This document shows, one piece after another, positions 53,597 to 64,000 of a stretch of DNA of 64,000 nucleotides. The stretch comes from Eudasyphora cyanicolor (taxonomy: Eukaryota; Arthropoda; Insecta; Diptera; Muscidae): the NCBI GenBank assembly GCA_963930755.1, contig OZ005735.1, positions 110,842,617 through 110,906,616 of the forward strand, given 5' to 3'. Numbering within the stretch: position 1 is the stretch's first letter; each line of letters begins with the position of its first letter. The position numbers and the translations under genes are program-made. The notes beneath the pieces were generated by a model, which was not told the DNA's origin, did no database searches, and saw only the letters and a program-made list of their open reading frames with translations.

Positions 53597-54528
53597 AAGG
53601 GTTTTCCAACAAGAGGTGTTATTTTGGTATTCAAAGAAAAATGCAATGTTTTGAGATAAATGATCGGATGTTTATTTCATAATAAAGAGGAAGGTATGCC
53701 GTTAATAATGAAAAACCACAACAGCCAAATGGCCACCACGACCACGCTTACAGGACCATATCATGAAATTTTCCATAACCAAATCGCAAAGTGGCTGCCC
53801 TATGTTCTCGATAGCCTCACGAATTATATCTTTCAGGTCTTGAATCGACGCTGGGCTGTTGGCGTAGACCTTATCTTTCACGTGGCCCCAAAGGAAGAAG
53901 CCGCAAGGTGTTAAATCACAAGATCTCGGTGGCCAATTGTGATCACCTCTTCGAGAGATAACACGGTTCGGAATCTTTTCCCGTAACACAGCAATGGTTT
54001 CATTGCTTGTGTGGCACGTAGCGCCGTCTTGTTGAAAGTAAACGTTGTCCAGATCAATACCATCCAAGCTCGACCATAAAAAATCATTAATCATCACTCG
54101 ATAGCGCAATCCATTCACCGTAACTGTTGATCCAACCTCATTTTCGAAAAAGTAAGGTCCAATGACCCCGCCGGACCATAAACCGCACCAAACAGTCACA
54201 CGTTGAGGATGGAGGTGTTCTTAACAATAACTCTTGGGTTTTCCGAGCCCCAGATGCGACAACGTCAACATGCTTGTTGACGTAGCCACCGAGGTGGAAA
54301 TGGGTCTCATCAGTCAAGATGTGACTACGAGATTTTCACCAGACTGTGACTGCAAGATTTTCACCATTTTTGTAGACAATTTTAATAATTTCAATGCGTT
54401 GTTGAATCGTGTATCGGTCCATTTTTAGTAATGGCGTAGTTTCTACTTGTCAAATGTCAAAGAATAAAAGCTTCAAAAGTGACACCTACCGGGTGATTCA
54501 AAATAACACCTCTTGTTGGAAACCCCTG
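53597..54528 (-). mobile_element. Mariner-like element M3, 932 bp, deleted
   Basis: Inverted repeats with CCAACAAGAGGTGTTATTTT at both ends, flanked by TA (53595-53596, 54529-54530). Transposase on the minus strand. Confidence 0.85.
53702..54425 (-). pseudogene. Mariner-like transposase with internal deletion (M3)
   Basis: The original start, MDRYTIQQRIEIIKIVYKNG, is readable at about 54365-54425. The frame then breaks, and DETHFHLGGYVNKH (first catalytic block) follows at about 54265-54310 without the DNA-binding region between. From 54199 down an open frame of 165 residues gives TVWCGLWSGGVIGPYFFENE, D58 in FQQDGATCHT, D95 in RSCDLTPCGFFLWG (36 residues apart) and ends CKRGRGGHLAVVVFHY. 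The usual (L/P)DFFLWG is changed to CGFFLWG. Not functional. Confidence 0.8.
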
Positions 54529-54639
54529 TATATAAGATTCGGCATGTCGGAACACTTTGGTAGCCGGCTTTGGACATTTCGATAAAATTAAAGTCGGCTT
54601 CAAGGATAACTTTTTAAAATAAATGGTCTATCCCACACC

Positions 54640-54730
54640 TACTATTGTAGACATTGTGACACTTTTGAAAGTGTCGCAGTGTCCATGGACCTTATGACAC
54701 TTTTTATAGTGTCATAACGTCCAGGAATAT
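54640..54730. repeat. Cluster of short palindromes
   Basis: GTGACACTTTTGAAAGTGTC and TTATGACACT..TTTATAGTGTCATAA, about 45 bp apart, each able to form a hairpin. Resembles the cluster at 60043-60240 in its TTATGACC/CATAACG words. Confidence 0.5.
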
Positions 54731-54906
54731 TATGACTCTGCACCACTATGTGTGGAATTGTGAAAGATTTTGAGTAGTAGTATAGAAGTTATGAGATCAT
54801 CAATATTTCACTAAATTTTGACCCTTTGTGGGGGAGGTTCTCGAAGGAGTGGACCACTATAGTCCTTCTTTTACCATAGCCTGAGATAGAAAAAAATATT
54901 GACATA

Positions 54907-55269
54907 TCGTCGGCTTAATGCTATTTTGGTCCATACGCCATTTTCGTGTTTTTTGAGTTAGGAGTTGATACTATGGGTTTAAAGCATGCTCTTTCAGAAT
55001 CTGCAATCTCTTTTTTCCTCTCTCGTCTAGTTTTCGAGATATTGGTAGGGTAAATCGATTTAACTCTGATTTACGGAAAATACATTAGATAGTTTTGTTC
55101 TATGTCTCCTGCTTGTTGTCGCCCTATATTTATACCCTCACTTTAGTGTGACGAGGGTATATATCATTTGCTACGGAAAAAAGTGTAACACATCGAAGGA
55201 GTGATCTAAGACCCTAAGTATGTTCGGAGGAAATCCGTTCATTTTAAGTCGAATGAGCAATGTCCGTCC

Positions 55270-55325
<56 letters not shown>

Positions 55326-56515
55326 GCTGGCTGGTGCGCACGATAACTCTCGAAAGGAGTAACCGATTGACTTCAAATTTGGTATGTGGTAATATTTTGA
55401 TCTATCTCCGGATGAGTTCGATGATGGGCCATATTGGTCTACTCCTTCTGGTACCTCCCACACAAAGGGTTAAAATTTAATGAAATATTGATTCTTTAAT
55501 AACTTCTATACTACTTATTCGAATCTTTTGAAATTCTGCACATAATATTAGTATATTAGTCGCTATTAACTCGAGAAAAATGGGTGAAGTTGGCATGCCC
55601 CTTTTGGTACCTCCCACACAAATGGACCATTTTGCATCAAAATTAAACTGCTTATAACTTTAATACAAGTGCATAAAAATGCTTGAAATTTTCTACAGAA
55701 TAATGTTTTTGTAGCGCCTATAGTCCGGTAAAAAATGGGCATTATTGTACAGCCCCTTTTGGTACCTCCCACACAAATGGACCGTTTCGTACCAAAAGTA
55801 AACGGCTTGTAACTTTAATACCAGTGCATACAAATACTTGAAATTGTGTACAGTGTAATGCTGTTATAGTGCCTATAGTCCTGTAAAAAGTGGGCGTTAT
55901 CACCCCGCCCCTTTTTGTACCTCCCACACAAATTGTACAAATCATACCAAAATTACATAGCTCGTAACTTTAATATACCAGTGCACATAAACGCTTATAG
56001 TTCAGCACAATGCAATGTATTTAAGAATGTACTGTTTACCGAAAAATATGTGTATTTGGAAAACCCCTTCTGGTACCTCCCACACAAATTGACAGATTTA
56101 TTGGTGTAATGTTATATATTACATTACTCACAAAGTGAGGGTATACCTTAGTCGGTTTACCCGACTGAAACTTTCTTACTTGTTTTTACTCAATATTATA
56201 CGTTCTTTCGATCACAATATGTAAATTAGTGTCCTTCCATACCGACAATTTTTGTGGTCCATGTACTACAAACACAAAAAAATATTAAAATAAAAGTGGA
56301 TATGGACCAAAATGCCAAGTACAAAAATTGTTATAACTTGCTTGTTTTTGGATGTAATGCCATAGAAATACATGAGAATCATACAAACACTGTTGGGAAC
56401 CCTATGAAATAAAAAGTGTGTAACTCTTCAGTCCCGTTTTTACTCAAACAATAAATTGCGTTTTTCTCCGTTCATACAAAATGGCGTATGGAACAAAATA
56501 GCATTAAGCCGACGA
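54907..56515. mobile_element. MITE K, TA-flanked, ~37-bp TIRs, carrying HINE A9
   Basis: Left end TCGTCGGCTTAATGCTATTT and onward; right end is its complement with one mismatch over about 37 bp. TA at 54905-54906 and 56516-56517. Without A9 it is about 550 bp. It sits in HINE A11 and itself contains a younger family A element. Confidence 0.75.
55130..56186 (+). mobile_element. HINE family A, complete copy (A9)
   Basis: Same order as A2: TATACCCTCACTTTAGTG, a long (GTCT)n tract at 55270-55326, four units of about 155 bp, then GTGAGGGTATACC, hairpin AGTCGG/CCGACT and TTTCTTACTTGTTTTT. Supplies the empty site for MITE B (GGGTATATATCATTTG). Confidence 0.85.
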
Positions 56516-56595
56516 TATACCAAATTTCAAGTCAATCGGTTAATCCTGTCGAAATTTATCGTGCGCACCAACCAGACAGACAGACGGATACAGCC

Positions 56596-57335
56596 TTTCG
56601 ACAAAAATTGTGTTGCATAATGTTACCTATTGTATTTACAAAATTTGTTGTCGAAAGTGTTTTTTCAATCTTTTCAAAAAGATAAAAAATTGCAACAATG
56701 TTGTTTGTGAATTGTTTTTTTGCGAAATTAAAACTTGTCTTCACATTTTTGTCAAAAAACCATGTTGTTATTGTAATTTTTTTTTTTGCTCAAACAAAAG
56801 CTTGGGTCTTTTCCACTAAGAGGTTTGTGGTCCATTAGTGTGATGGGACTTTTTTATCTGTCAAAATAAAGGTGTACTAACTTCAAATAACGTTTTTGTT
56901 ATGTTTATTTGCAATTTATTAGGTATTATTTCATAAGTGGTAAACGTGTTTCTAAAACCTAAAAATAAAACTTTTTATAAAAATTAAAAAAAACGTTATT
57001 TCGAGTTACTGTACCTCTATTTCGATAGATGAACAAGTCCCATGCCACTAATATACCACAAAGCTCTTAAAGGAAATGACCCTAGCTTTCGATTGAGCAA
57101 ACAATATATTAAAAAATTTGGTTTTTGACAAAAAATTACAAAACGAGTTTAGATTTGCAAAAAAATTTGCAACCCTATTTTATTATTTCCTAAAAAAGAT
57201 TGAAAAAAGCTTTCGAAGATACGTTGTACAACATATTCTATACAATAGCTATATGGATGGGAAAAAACACCTTCGACTCGGACAGCCATTAAAAAACTTT
57301 TTCTTCAGAATAATCTCATTTTATATATGACCGAT
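56596..57335. repeat. Repeat G inverted pair (foldback)
   Basis: The left arm ends with GCTCAAACAAAAGCTTGGGT, CCATTAGTGTGATGGGACTT, AAATAACGTTTTT; the right arm begins with AAAACGTTATTTC, AACAAGTCCCATGCCACTAA, AGCTTTCGATTGAGCAAAC. The arms (~300 bp) are diverged around a ~100-bp centre. No ORF. Confidence 0.6.
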
Positions 57336-57356
57336 AATTATTGTATTTTCGTTGGT

Positions 57357-58467
57357 TTTTATACTCTCACTTTAGTGTGACGAGGGTATATACGAGTATC
57401 ATTTGCTACGGCCCAAAAGTGTAACACACCGAAGGAGTGACCACATCGAAGGAGTGACCTATGTTCGGCGGAAATCCGTTTTGGGTCATTTTATGCAATG
57501 TCCGTCCGTCTGTCTGTCTGTTGGCTAATGCGCACAATAACTCTAGAAAGGAGTAACCGATTGACTTAAAATTTGGTATGTGGTAATATTATCTTATCTC
57601 CAGCTAAGTTCGAAGTTCCACTCCTTCTAGTAGCTTCCCCACTGAGGGTTAACATTTAATGAAATATCGATTGTCTAATAACTTCCATACTACTTATTCG
57701 AATCTTCTAGAATGCCACACATAGTATTATTTCATTAGTCGCTACCACCATAAGAAAAATGGTAGAATTTGTCACGCCCCTTTTGGTACATCCCACACAA
57801 ATGGACCATTTTGCATCAAAAGTTAACATCTTATAACTTTAATACCAGTGTCCAGTAAAAAAATGGGGGTTATAGACACGCCCCTTTTAGTACCCCCCAC
57901 ACAAATGGACTATTTAGCACCAAAAGTTAACAGCTTTTAACTTTAATACCAGTGCATACAAATACTGTAAATTTTGTGCAGTGTAATGGTTATAGTGCCT
58001 GAAGTTCAGTGAAAATGGGCGTTATTGCCACGCCCCTTTTGGAACCTCCCGCACAAAAGTAACATTTTGTACAAAAAGTTAAAAGCTTATAGAGCGAGTA
58101 CCATTCCACGAAGATACTACACAATTGTGCACAGTGTAACGCTTTTAAAGTACCTATAGCCCTATGAAAAATGGGCGTTATCACCTCGCCCCCTTTCGTA
58201 CCTCCCACACGAAATGGTCAAATCATACAAAAATTGAATAGTTCATGAAGTTTGCATACCATTGCACATAAACGCGTATAATTCGGCACAGTGCAATGTA
58301 TTTTAAGTATCTACTGTTCAGCGAAAAATAGGTGTATTTGTAAAGCCCCTTCTGGTATCTCCCACACAACTTGACAGATTTATTTGTATAATATTCCATA
58401 TTACATGACTCACAGTGTGAGGGTATACCTTAGTCGGATTACCCAACTGAAACTTTCTTACTTGTTA
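57357..58467 (+). mobile_element. HINE family A, complete copy (A10)
   Basis: TTTTTATACTCTCACTTTAG to TTTCTTACTTGTTAT, with a duplicated CGAAGGAGTGACC (57430-57465), a short GTCTGTC tract, five units, and a slightly decayed 3' hairpin (AGTCGG / CCAACT). Older than A9 by its mismatches. Confidence 0.8.
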
Positions 58468-58904
58468 TATCGATCTTAAAATCGTTATTGATTTGTCACT
58501 AGGATATTCTCCTGGCTCTAAACCGTATTTGCCTCTATTATGTATTATAGCAGGCAAAGTTTTTTAAAAACGGTGAAGTAAACACAGTTACTTGACAGAT
58601 CAACTCCTCGGCTGTCATCAGCTGTTTCACGGATGCTACTTCGATCATTCAGCGAGGTTTAGCTGTGATTATTCGGTCAAAAATCTCTCTAAGAGGCATA
58701 GCTTCTTCCAAACGAATAAGAATTATTACCTCTTCTGTTATTTCCAACCGACCGCCTGTACAAGAAACAAATTGCGGTATTAGAAGAAGATGAATGCTAC
58801 TTAATTTAGGATTCATTAAAGCTTCCATGAACCAATTAGGATAAATGGTTTTCGAGTAATGCTAAAATATATGGTTCACCCTCTATTTTTTTGGATGTTG
58901 ATCT
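58468..58904. other. No gene seen
   Basis: AT-rich unassigned sequence without recognised repeats or domains. Confidence 0.4.
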
Positions 58905-59190
58905 TTATTTTGAGATGTAAATAAACAAGTCCCATCACACTAATAGACCACAAAGCTCTTAAAGGAAGAGGCCTAAGCTTTCGTTTGAGCAAAAAAAAAT
59001 AAAAACATGGGTTTATGACAAAAATGTCAAATGTGTTAATTTATAAAAAAATTACAAAAAATATTTTGTCGAATTTGACCAACATGTTCTAAATACAATA
59101 GGTAATTAGTTATATGGATGGGACAACAGGGCCGTTTGAGCCATAACTACTATCCAATAGGACTAGACGTGGTGCAAGTCTCATCCCAAT
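58905..59190 (+). repeat. Repeat G, copy 4
   Basis: AACAAGTCCCATCACACTAA, CTTTCGTTTGAGCAAAA, GGTAATTAGTTATATGGATG, GGGCCGTTTGAGCC and ACTACTATCCAATAGGACTA, linking the two partial versions at 57030 and 52730. Confidence 0.6.
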
Positions 59191-59377
59191 CAGAAGACAT
59201 TGGTTTAAAAATTGACTGATTTGGCATGAAATACCCCATATATATATTGTAGTCCTTGGATAGGTCAAATTTTATCAAACAGCTAACAATTGATGTGGTG
59301 AGAATTTATATAAAAATAGTGGTTTTATACCCGGCGTTTCGCCATGAGCGATGGTTTTATGAAAATATAGAAATAAA

Positions 59378-60030
59378 GCAAGTTAGAAAGTTCAGTCGGA
59401 ATATATAGAAATAAAACAAGTTAGAAAGTTTACTAAAAAAAATATTAGTAAATAATTTTTTTGTTTTAATTAAATTATTATCAATTTAAATTGGATTTAA
59501 TAACTTTAAAGTATGTACTGGTATTAAAGTTATAAGCTGTTAACTGTTGGTGTAAAGTGGTCCATTTGTGTGGGGGGTACCAAAAGGGGCGTGCCGATAA
59601 CGGCCACTTTTCTCTAGACTCTAGATAGTATCAAAGCATTGCACTGTACGCAAATTCAAGTATTTATACGCTGGCTGGTGCGCACGATAACTTTCGAAAA
59701 GAGTAACCGATTAACTTCAAATTTGGTACGTGGTAATATTTAGTACCTCCCCCACAAAGGGTTAACATTTATTGAAATATTGATTATTTAATAACTTCTA
59801 AAATACTCATTTTAATACTCTGAAACTGTACATATAGTATTAGTTTATTAGTCACTATCATATCGATGGGCGAAGTTGTCACGCCCCTTTTGGTACCTCC
59901 CACACAAATGGACAATATTTAACCAAAGTTAATAGCTTTTAACTTTATTACCAGAACATACAAAGACTTAAAATTTTGTACAGTGTAATGCTTTAATAGT
60001 ACCTACAATACAGTGAAAAATGGGCATTGC
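59378..60030. mobile_element. HINE family A, inverted compound remnant (A12)
   Basis: The first part is reverse (AAGTTAGAAAGTTCAGTCGG twice at 59378-59430, then GTGTGGGGGGTACCAAAAGG at 59569). At about 59672 it switches to forward (GGCTGGTGCGCACGATAACT, CTCCCCCACAAAGGG, a unit with CCTTTTGGTACCTCCC near 59890). A head-to-head join of two pieces. Confidence 0.6.
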
Positions 60031-60042
60031 TGGCGACCTGTC

Positions 60043-60240
60043 ATAACGCCCAACGGAAATAACGCCCAAATTCTTTTTTGGGCCTTATGACCTCTTTAAG
60101 TGTAATCATAAAACCCAATTTTGTTTTGGGTATTATGACCTCTCTAGGTGCGGACACAAGGCCCAAAAAAGATGGGACATAAAGCCCAATTTTTTTTGGG
60201 CTTTATGACCGCGTCTGATACGGTCATAACGCCCAAATAT
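60043..60240. repeat. Array of CATAANGCCCAA hairpins
   Basis: Three short inverted pairs: ATAACGCCCAA/TTGGGCCTTATGACC (60067-60093), TCATAAAACCCAA/TTGGGTATTATGACC (60107-60139) and CATAAAGCCCAA/TTGGGCTTTATGACC (60178-60212), with a last lone CATAACGCCCAA (60225). No ORF. Class unknown. Confidence 0.6.
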
Positions 60241-60534
60241 TATTTTGTAATTTTTTCTCTATTAATGTGTAAAATCGAATACATTTGGGAAAAATGTATT
60301 ATGATTGTAAAAGAAGTAACGACTTTTCTGCAAGTTCTTAACTATATCGCATATATTATTTTTCGATTTAATACTACCATATTTGAAATGTTTAGGAAAT
60401 TAAATTTGGATAAGGCCGCGATTTCTCGTAGAATTCTTTACACTCAGCTTCTCTGCATGTTCTTATCTTCATCATACGTAATTTTGTTAAAAATTCCGCG
60501 TAATGTGGGCTTTTTTGAGTACAAAAAATGGCCA

Positions 60535-61085
60535 TAACTTTTGTATAAGTGATCTTATTTGACCGACATTTTTTACATCATATAGCAAATTTTGTTCATT
60601 ATATTTCCAATAGTCAATCCAATAATTTTGAAAATCCCCAAAAATGATTTTTTGTATCTTCCTCTATATCTACTATACTAAAAGCCGGCTTTCAGATTCC
60701 CTTTGCAGTTCAACTAACAACACCTTACCACATATAAATATGCCAAAAGTTTTAACATTTTAGCTTTGCGAATGGAGAAAATATGGCTTACTTTTGAAAC
60801 TTGTGTAAAAAATGGGGCAAATTGGAAAAGCTTAGCAACAATACCCGTGAATATTGTTGACCCGTTCTTTCTTTGCAAACATTTTCTGAAAAGTTTCCTT
60901 TCAGATGATAGTAAATATGTTATACTTTTGTTAACTAACTTCTTCTAAAACTCCACGACATATACTTTTTCCTAAAAAATTACAAAAAATCGAATTTTTT
61001 AAAAAAATATAACTTCAAGTGGCCATAACTTTTATCCCATTGGGTATATCGAACCAAATTTTTCATCATGTAGGAAATTTGATAG
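60535..61085 (+). repeat. Repeat H, copy 3
   Basis: Near-colinear with 45781-46410 (CATAACTTTTGTATAAGTG, ACATCATATAGCAAATTTTG, CCCTTTGCAGTTCAACTAAC, TTTCTGAAAAGTTTCCTTT). It ends at the 5' truncation of J1 copy 3. Confidence 0.6.
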
Positions 61086-61931
61086 CCAATCTAGAAATGT
61101 ATTCAGACTAAACGTACTGGAACGTGTAACGAAGGCCAACATCGCCCTATATTCCTGCAGGAAGGCTGTAGGGTCGCGGTGGGGCCTCTCTCCTTAAATT
61201 GTCCATTGGATATGTATAGCAGTGGTTCGTCCAATACTGTTATACGGCATTGTGGTATGGTGGACGGCAACTGCCAAACTAACCATCACAAACCTGCTAT
61301 CAAGGGTTCAGAGAACTGCCTGCCTGTGCATAAGCGGAGCGTTAAGCACTACAGCGACTGAGTCTCTACAAGCCCTTCTCCATATACTGCCGATTAATGT
61401 TGTGGCGAGAGAAGTTGCAACCAAAGCGGCACTAAGACTAAACTGCCTATCAATGTGGAGGTACAAAAACTACGGTCACATGATCACATCAAAGTGTAGT
61501 GCTATGGTAACCGACCGAGTGGACTATATATCAACGGTGCGCACCTTTGAAATGAACTACATCACTATGATACCAGCCAGGTATTAATGGGATGGCAGAA
61601 TACCCGGAAATAGAAACCATCTCCACTTCTATACGGATGGTTCGAAGCTTGATGAAAAGGCTGGCTTCGGAGTACACTGTGAAGAACTTAATTTGGATAT
61701 AGCTCACAGACTACCAGATACCTGCAGTGTCTATCAAGCAATATGGGAAGTCGCCAAGTGGCTGAGTCGGAACATAGTAACCAACACTGGCGTTGTCATT
61801 TACTCGGACAGCCAGGTTGCCATCAATTCTCTGGAGGCCACATCTCTAAATTCACAAATAGCCCTCGACTTCCGCAGATCTCTTAACGTGATGGCTGATA
61901 GGTTTAATATTCACCTTATATGGGTGCCTGG

Positions 61932-63046
61932 TAGGGTAATCAAAAACCGCACCGGTTAACCGGTTAATCGGTTTCTCTTAAAAAACCGCCTATCGGTTTT
62001 CGGGTTTTCTGCATTTTCGAATAACTTGAACCGTCGGTTTTTTCAACTCGGTTTATTCGACTTTTCGGTTTTTTGAAACCATTATGAAATGCTAATGAAA
62101 ATATTATTTTTGAAACAGGAACCTACCTAAAATTTTGAACACATCAATATAAAAACCGTTGACATCATTTGTGCATATCCATCGATTTCAAAATGCAGTT
62201 TTGTATGCATTTATACTGTTTACATTGCTAACTTCCCTATAGACTTCGTCTGCTATTTTATCAAGGGTCTAGGTGATTATTGCCGTATAGAAATTAATTA
62301 ACAATCCTTTCTAATTGAAATGTAGGTATAAATAAAAATACATATGTCCAGTTTCACATTTCGACAAGTTTTCATCTCTATAGTATGCTCAAGTCAGAAT
62401 CCACTACTGATAATACATATATGTATATAATCGGTTTGCCATTTGAGCCATTCATATGATGGTAAAAGCTAAGATTTTGCTGATCTTTACTATTAGTCAA
62501 GTTTTATAAAAATCATAATCATTTTTTTTTTAAAGAAATCTTTTTAAAAATTGAACATTATATCATAAATGAAATCGGAACAATTACATATTATAAATGT
62601 ATATAATCGGTTTGCCATTTGAGCCATTCATATGATGGTAAAAGCTAAGATTTTGCTGATCTTTACTATTAGTCAAGTTTTATAAAAATCATAATCATTT
62701 TTTTTTAAAGAAATCTTTTTAAAAATTGAACATTATATCATAAATGAAATCGGAACAATTACATATTATAAATAAAAATATGAAGTGTTTACAATACAAT
62801 TTTCAAATAAATCTTAATTTAATTGGAATATGGTTGCGAATTGAATTTGCACTACACTTATTTCACGTCATCTAACAAAATTTTAAGCATTATTAATGCA
62901 TTTTTATTAAAAAAGAAAAAACCGAAAACAACCGGTTCACCGGTTTTTTATTTTCGGTTAAACCGAAAACCGGTTTTAGAGTTAACTTAATTTTCGAAGA
63001 AACCGAAAACCGTATTTTCAAAATAATCGGTTTTTTGATCACCCTA
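61932..63046. mobile_element. hAT-type nonautonomous element, TAGGGTRATCAAAAA ends, 1115 bp
   Basis: Left end TAGGGTAATCAAAAACCG, right end the complement of TAGGGTGATCAAAAAACCG. Flanked by GTGCCTGG (61924-61931, 63047-63054), an 8-bp duplication of J1 sequence. Both subterminal zones are full of CCGGTT/AACCGG words. It contains a 176-bp tandem duplication. No transposase. Confidence 0.9.
62421..62773 (+). repeat. 176-bp tandem duplication inside the hAT-type MITE
   Basis: Units 62421-62596 and 62597-62773 begin ATGTATATAATCGGTTTGCC. The only difference seen is one T in a homopolymer. Confidence 0.9.
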
Positions 63047-63597
63047 GTGCCTGGGCATAGGGATATCCCGGGGAACTGCAAAGCCGATGAAGTTGCTGGG
63101 AAAGGGACGACTTTACAAATTCTCGTATAATTTACATATATTGGTGCGCCACTTTCCACGTACAAGCTTTGGCTTAGGCAAGAGGCAATCAGCCAGTCCA
63201 ACGGCACCTGCAGGGTAGCTAGACAAATCTGGCCAAAGTATGACCTGAGAAGGTCAAAATATCTCCTCGCACTAGAAAGGAAAAGATTGTCTACGTTAGT
63301 ATCAGTTCTGACGGGACACTGCCTGATAGGCGAACACGCCAGAAGATTGGGTATTAACTCCAATGACTTCTGCAGAAGCTGTGGAGATGAGGAAGAAGTG
63401 GAGAACATTGAGCACTTGCTATGCGACTGCCCTGCTTTGAGTAAACCAAGACTGCACCTACTGGGGTCGGCCTTTCTAGGCAGCCTAACAGATCTTTCCG
63501 ATACATTTGTATATCAAACTGGTTGGTTTCGATGTAGGGCATTTTAGCCCGTGGTACCACTAGGGACCTAAACTGATTTATGTGAGCTGAAGAAATA

Positions 63598-64000
63598 AAC
63601 CAGTAAGGAAAGGCTAAAGTCGGGCGGTGCCGACTATATAATACCCTACACCACTCTCGTAATATTGAATAACTCTGATATATAAATTTTGTAATTCATG
63701 TATAAATTGTTTACATAAATTTACTTTTGGGACATTTTATACTTAAATAGTATCACAGTGTGGTGTAGGGTATAAAAACGATTGGATCTAAAGAGCCAAA
63801 TCGGACGAAAAATATATATGGGAGCTATAGCTAAATCTTAACCGATTTTCTTCAAATTCGGTAGTGTTGGTTCATGGATCAAGAAACTCTACCATTCTAA
63901 ATTTCAAAATGATTGGATGTAAAATACAGCTTCTTCAGGACTAAAGAGCAAAATCGGACGAAACATATATATATAAGAGCTATAGCTAAATCTTAACCGA
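63598..64000 (-). mobile_element. HINE family C2, cut by the window end
   Basis: Starts with the complement of the 3' end (ACCAGTAAGGAAAGGCTAAA, hairpin AGTCGGGCGGTGCCGACT), then GTGGTGTAGGGTATAAAAAC near 63752 and 153-bp units of C2 type (GGAGCTATAGCTAAATCTTA). Matches 20340 back to about 19750 of the copy in the Harbinger. Confidence 0.8.

Larger units (their letters stand above)
54737..56595 (-). mobile_element. HINE family A (A11), split by MITE K
   Basis: 54737-54906 covers CTTTGTGGGGGAGG to GAGATAGAAAAAAATATT; 56516-56595 resumes TACCAAATTTCAAGTCAATC through GTGCGCACCA and GACAGACAGACGG. Both in reverse orientation. Ends are missing. Confidence 0.65.
61101..63545 (+). pseudogene. J1 copy 3 ORF2: thumb, RNase H and CCHC finger
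   Basis: Blocks: VRPILLYGIVVWWTATAKLT (61222 on), a stop after MIPARY at 61587, then HLHFYTDGSKLDEKAGFGVH. The RNase H Glu block AEIMA is deleted (VYQ joins IWEVAKWLS), so one catalytic acid is missing; YSDSQ and IWVPG remain. The MITE sits inside WVPGH. Beyond it, GHRDIPGNCKADE continues from 63052, and 63287-63547 gives LTGHCLIGEHARRLGINSND, FCRSCGDEEEVENIEHLLCD and CPAL: the best preserved zinc finger of the family in this window. Internal stops elsewhere. Confidence 0.8.
61086..63590 (+). mobile_element. J1 copy 3, 5'-truncated, carrying a hAT-type MITE
   Basis: It begins in the RT thumb (FRLNVLERVTKANIALYSC), passes through RNase H and, after a 1.1-kb MITE, the C-terminal finger, and ends in the 3' UTR at TTATGTGAGCTGAAGAAAT. 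The CCTAA tail of copies 1 and 2 is missing. Confidence 0.8.

Noticed and set aside
55269..55327. Long (GTCT)n run, first considered as a CRISPR-like or satellite array
   Set aside because: A plain tetranucleotide microsatellite at the usual place in HINE elements.
60148..60537. 129-codon frame
   Set aside because: It begins in the hairpin array and runs into repeat H; composition is AT-rich and no domain is visible.

Overview
This window looks like repeat-dense euchromatin or heterochromatin of a higher fly (Diptera, probably Cyclorrhapha). The evidence is AT-rich intergenic sequence, many copies of DINE-1/Helentron-like elements with GTCY microsatellites, and LOA/I-type, BEL/Pao, mariner-like, hAT and Harbinger pieces. 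The species is not identifiable from the sequence alone. I found no confident intact host protein gene. The only long intact reading frame with a recognisable domain order is the gag-protease ORF of a young BEL/Pao element. I saw no tRNA, rRNA or CRISPR array.

Three Helentron-like (HINE) families make up much of the window. Family A has 5' ends TATACCCTCACTTT, ~155-bp internal units and 3' ends with an AGTCGG/CCGACT hairpin followed by TTTCTTACTTGTT. Family C has 5' ends ATACCCTACACC, 153-bp internal units, the same hairpin, then TTTCCTTACTGGTT; it has two subfamilies, C1 and C2. A third family is represented by one partial copy near 53055. A and C share one layout: subterminal inverted repeats, GTCY tract, ~150-bp tandem core, 3' stem-loop.

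Layout. 1-9.3 kb: HINE A and C copies, a J2 non-LTR fragment split by a 2.2-kb segment between perfect 64-bp repeats, a mariner-like element (M1), a C/A chimera and a tandem duplication carrying a MITE. 9.3-15.2 kb: a broken insect gene remnant, a foldback repeat, one low-repeat island (12.3-13.2 kb) and a fragment of LOA-like element J1. 15.2-21.8 kb: HINE A with two nested insertions, then a three-level nest (HINE C2 in a Harbinger in a hAT transposase remnant). 21.9-33.5 kb, minus strand: a J1 copy interrupted by a second J1 copy, a hAT-type MITE and an AT-rich repeat, abutting a J2 element that is itself interrupted. 34.3-39.4 kb: BEL/Pao element with two 444-bp LTRs that read as identical. 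39.9-44 kb: foldback, MITE and a gypsy-like LTR. 44.3-51.8 kb: more HINE C1, degenerate J1 and a second low-repeat island (47.2-48.3 kb). 51.8-60 kb: mariner-like M2 and M3, a TA-flanked MITE, inverted repeats and HINE A. 60-64 kb: short hairpins, J1 copy 3 carrying a second hAT-type MITE, and a C2 copy running off the end.

The nesting gives relative ages. Several insertions can be read against an unoccupied sister site in the same window: M1 in HINE C1, MITE B in HINE A, J1 copy 2 in J1 copy 1, and both hAT MITEs in J1. The matching target duplications (TA, 3, 4, 5 or 8 bp) therefore rest on direct comparison.
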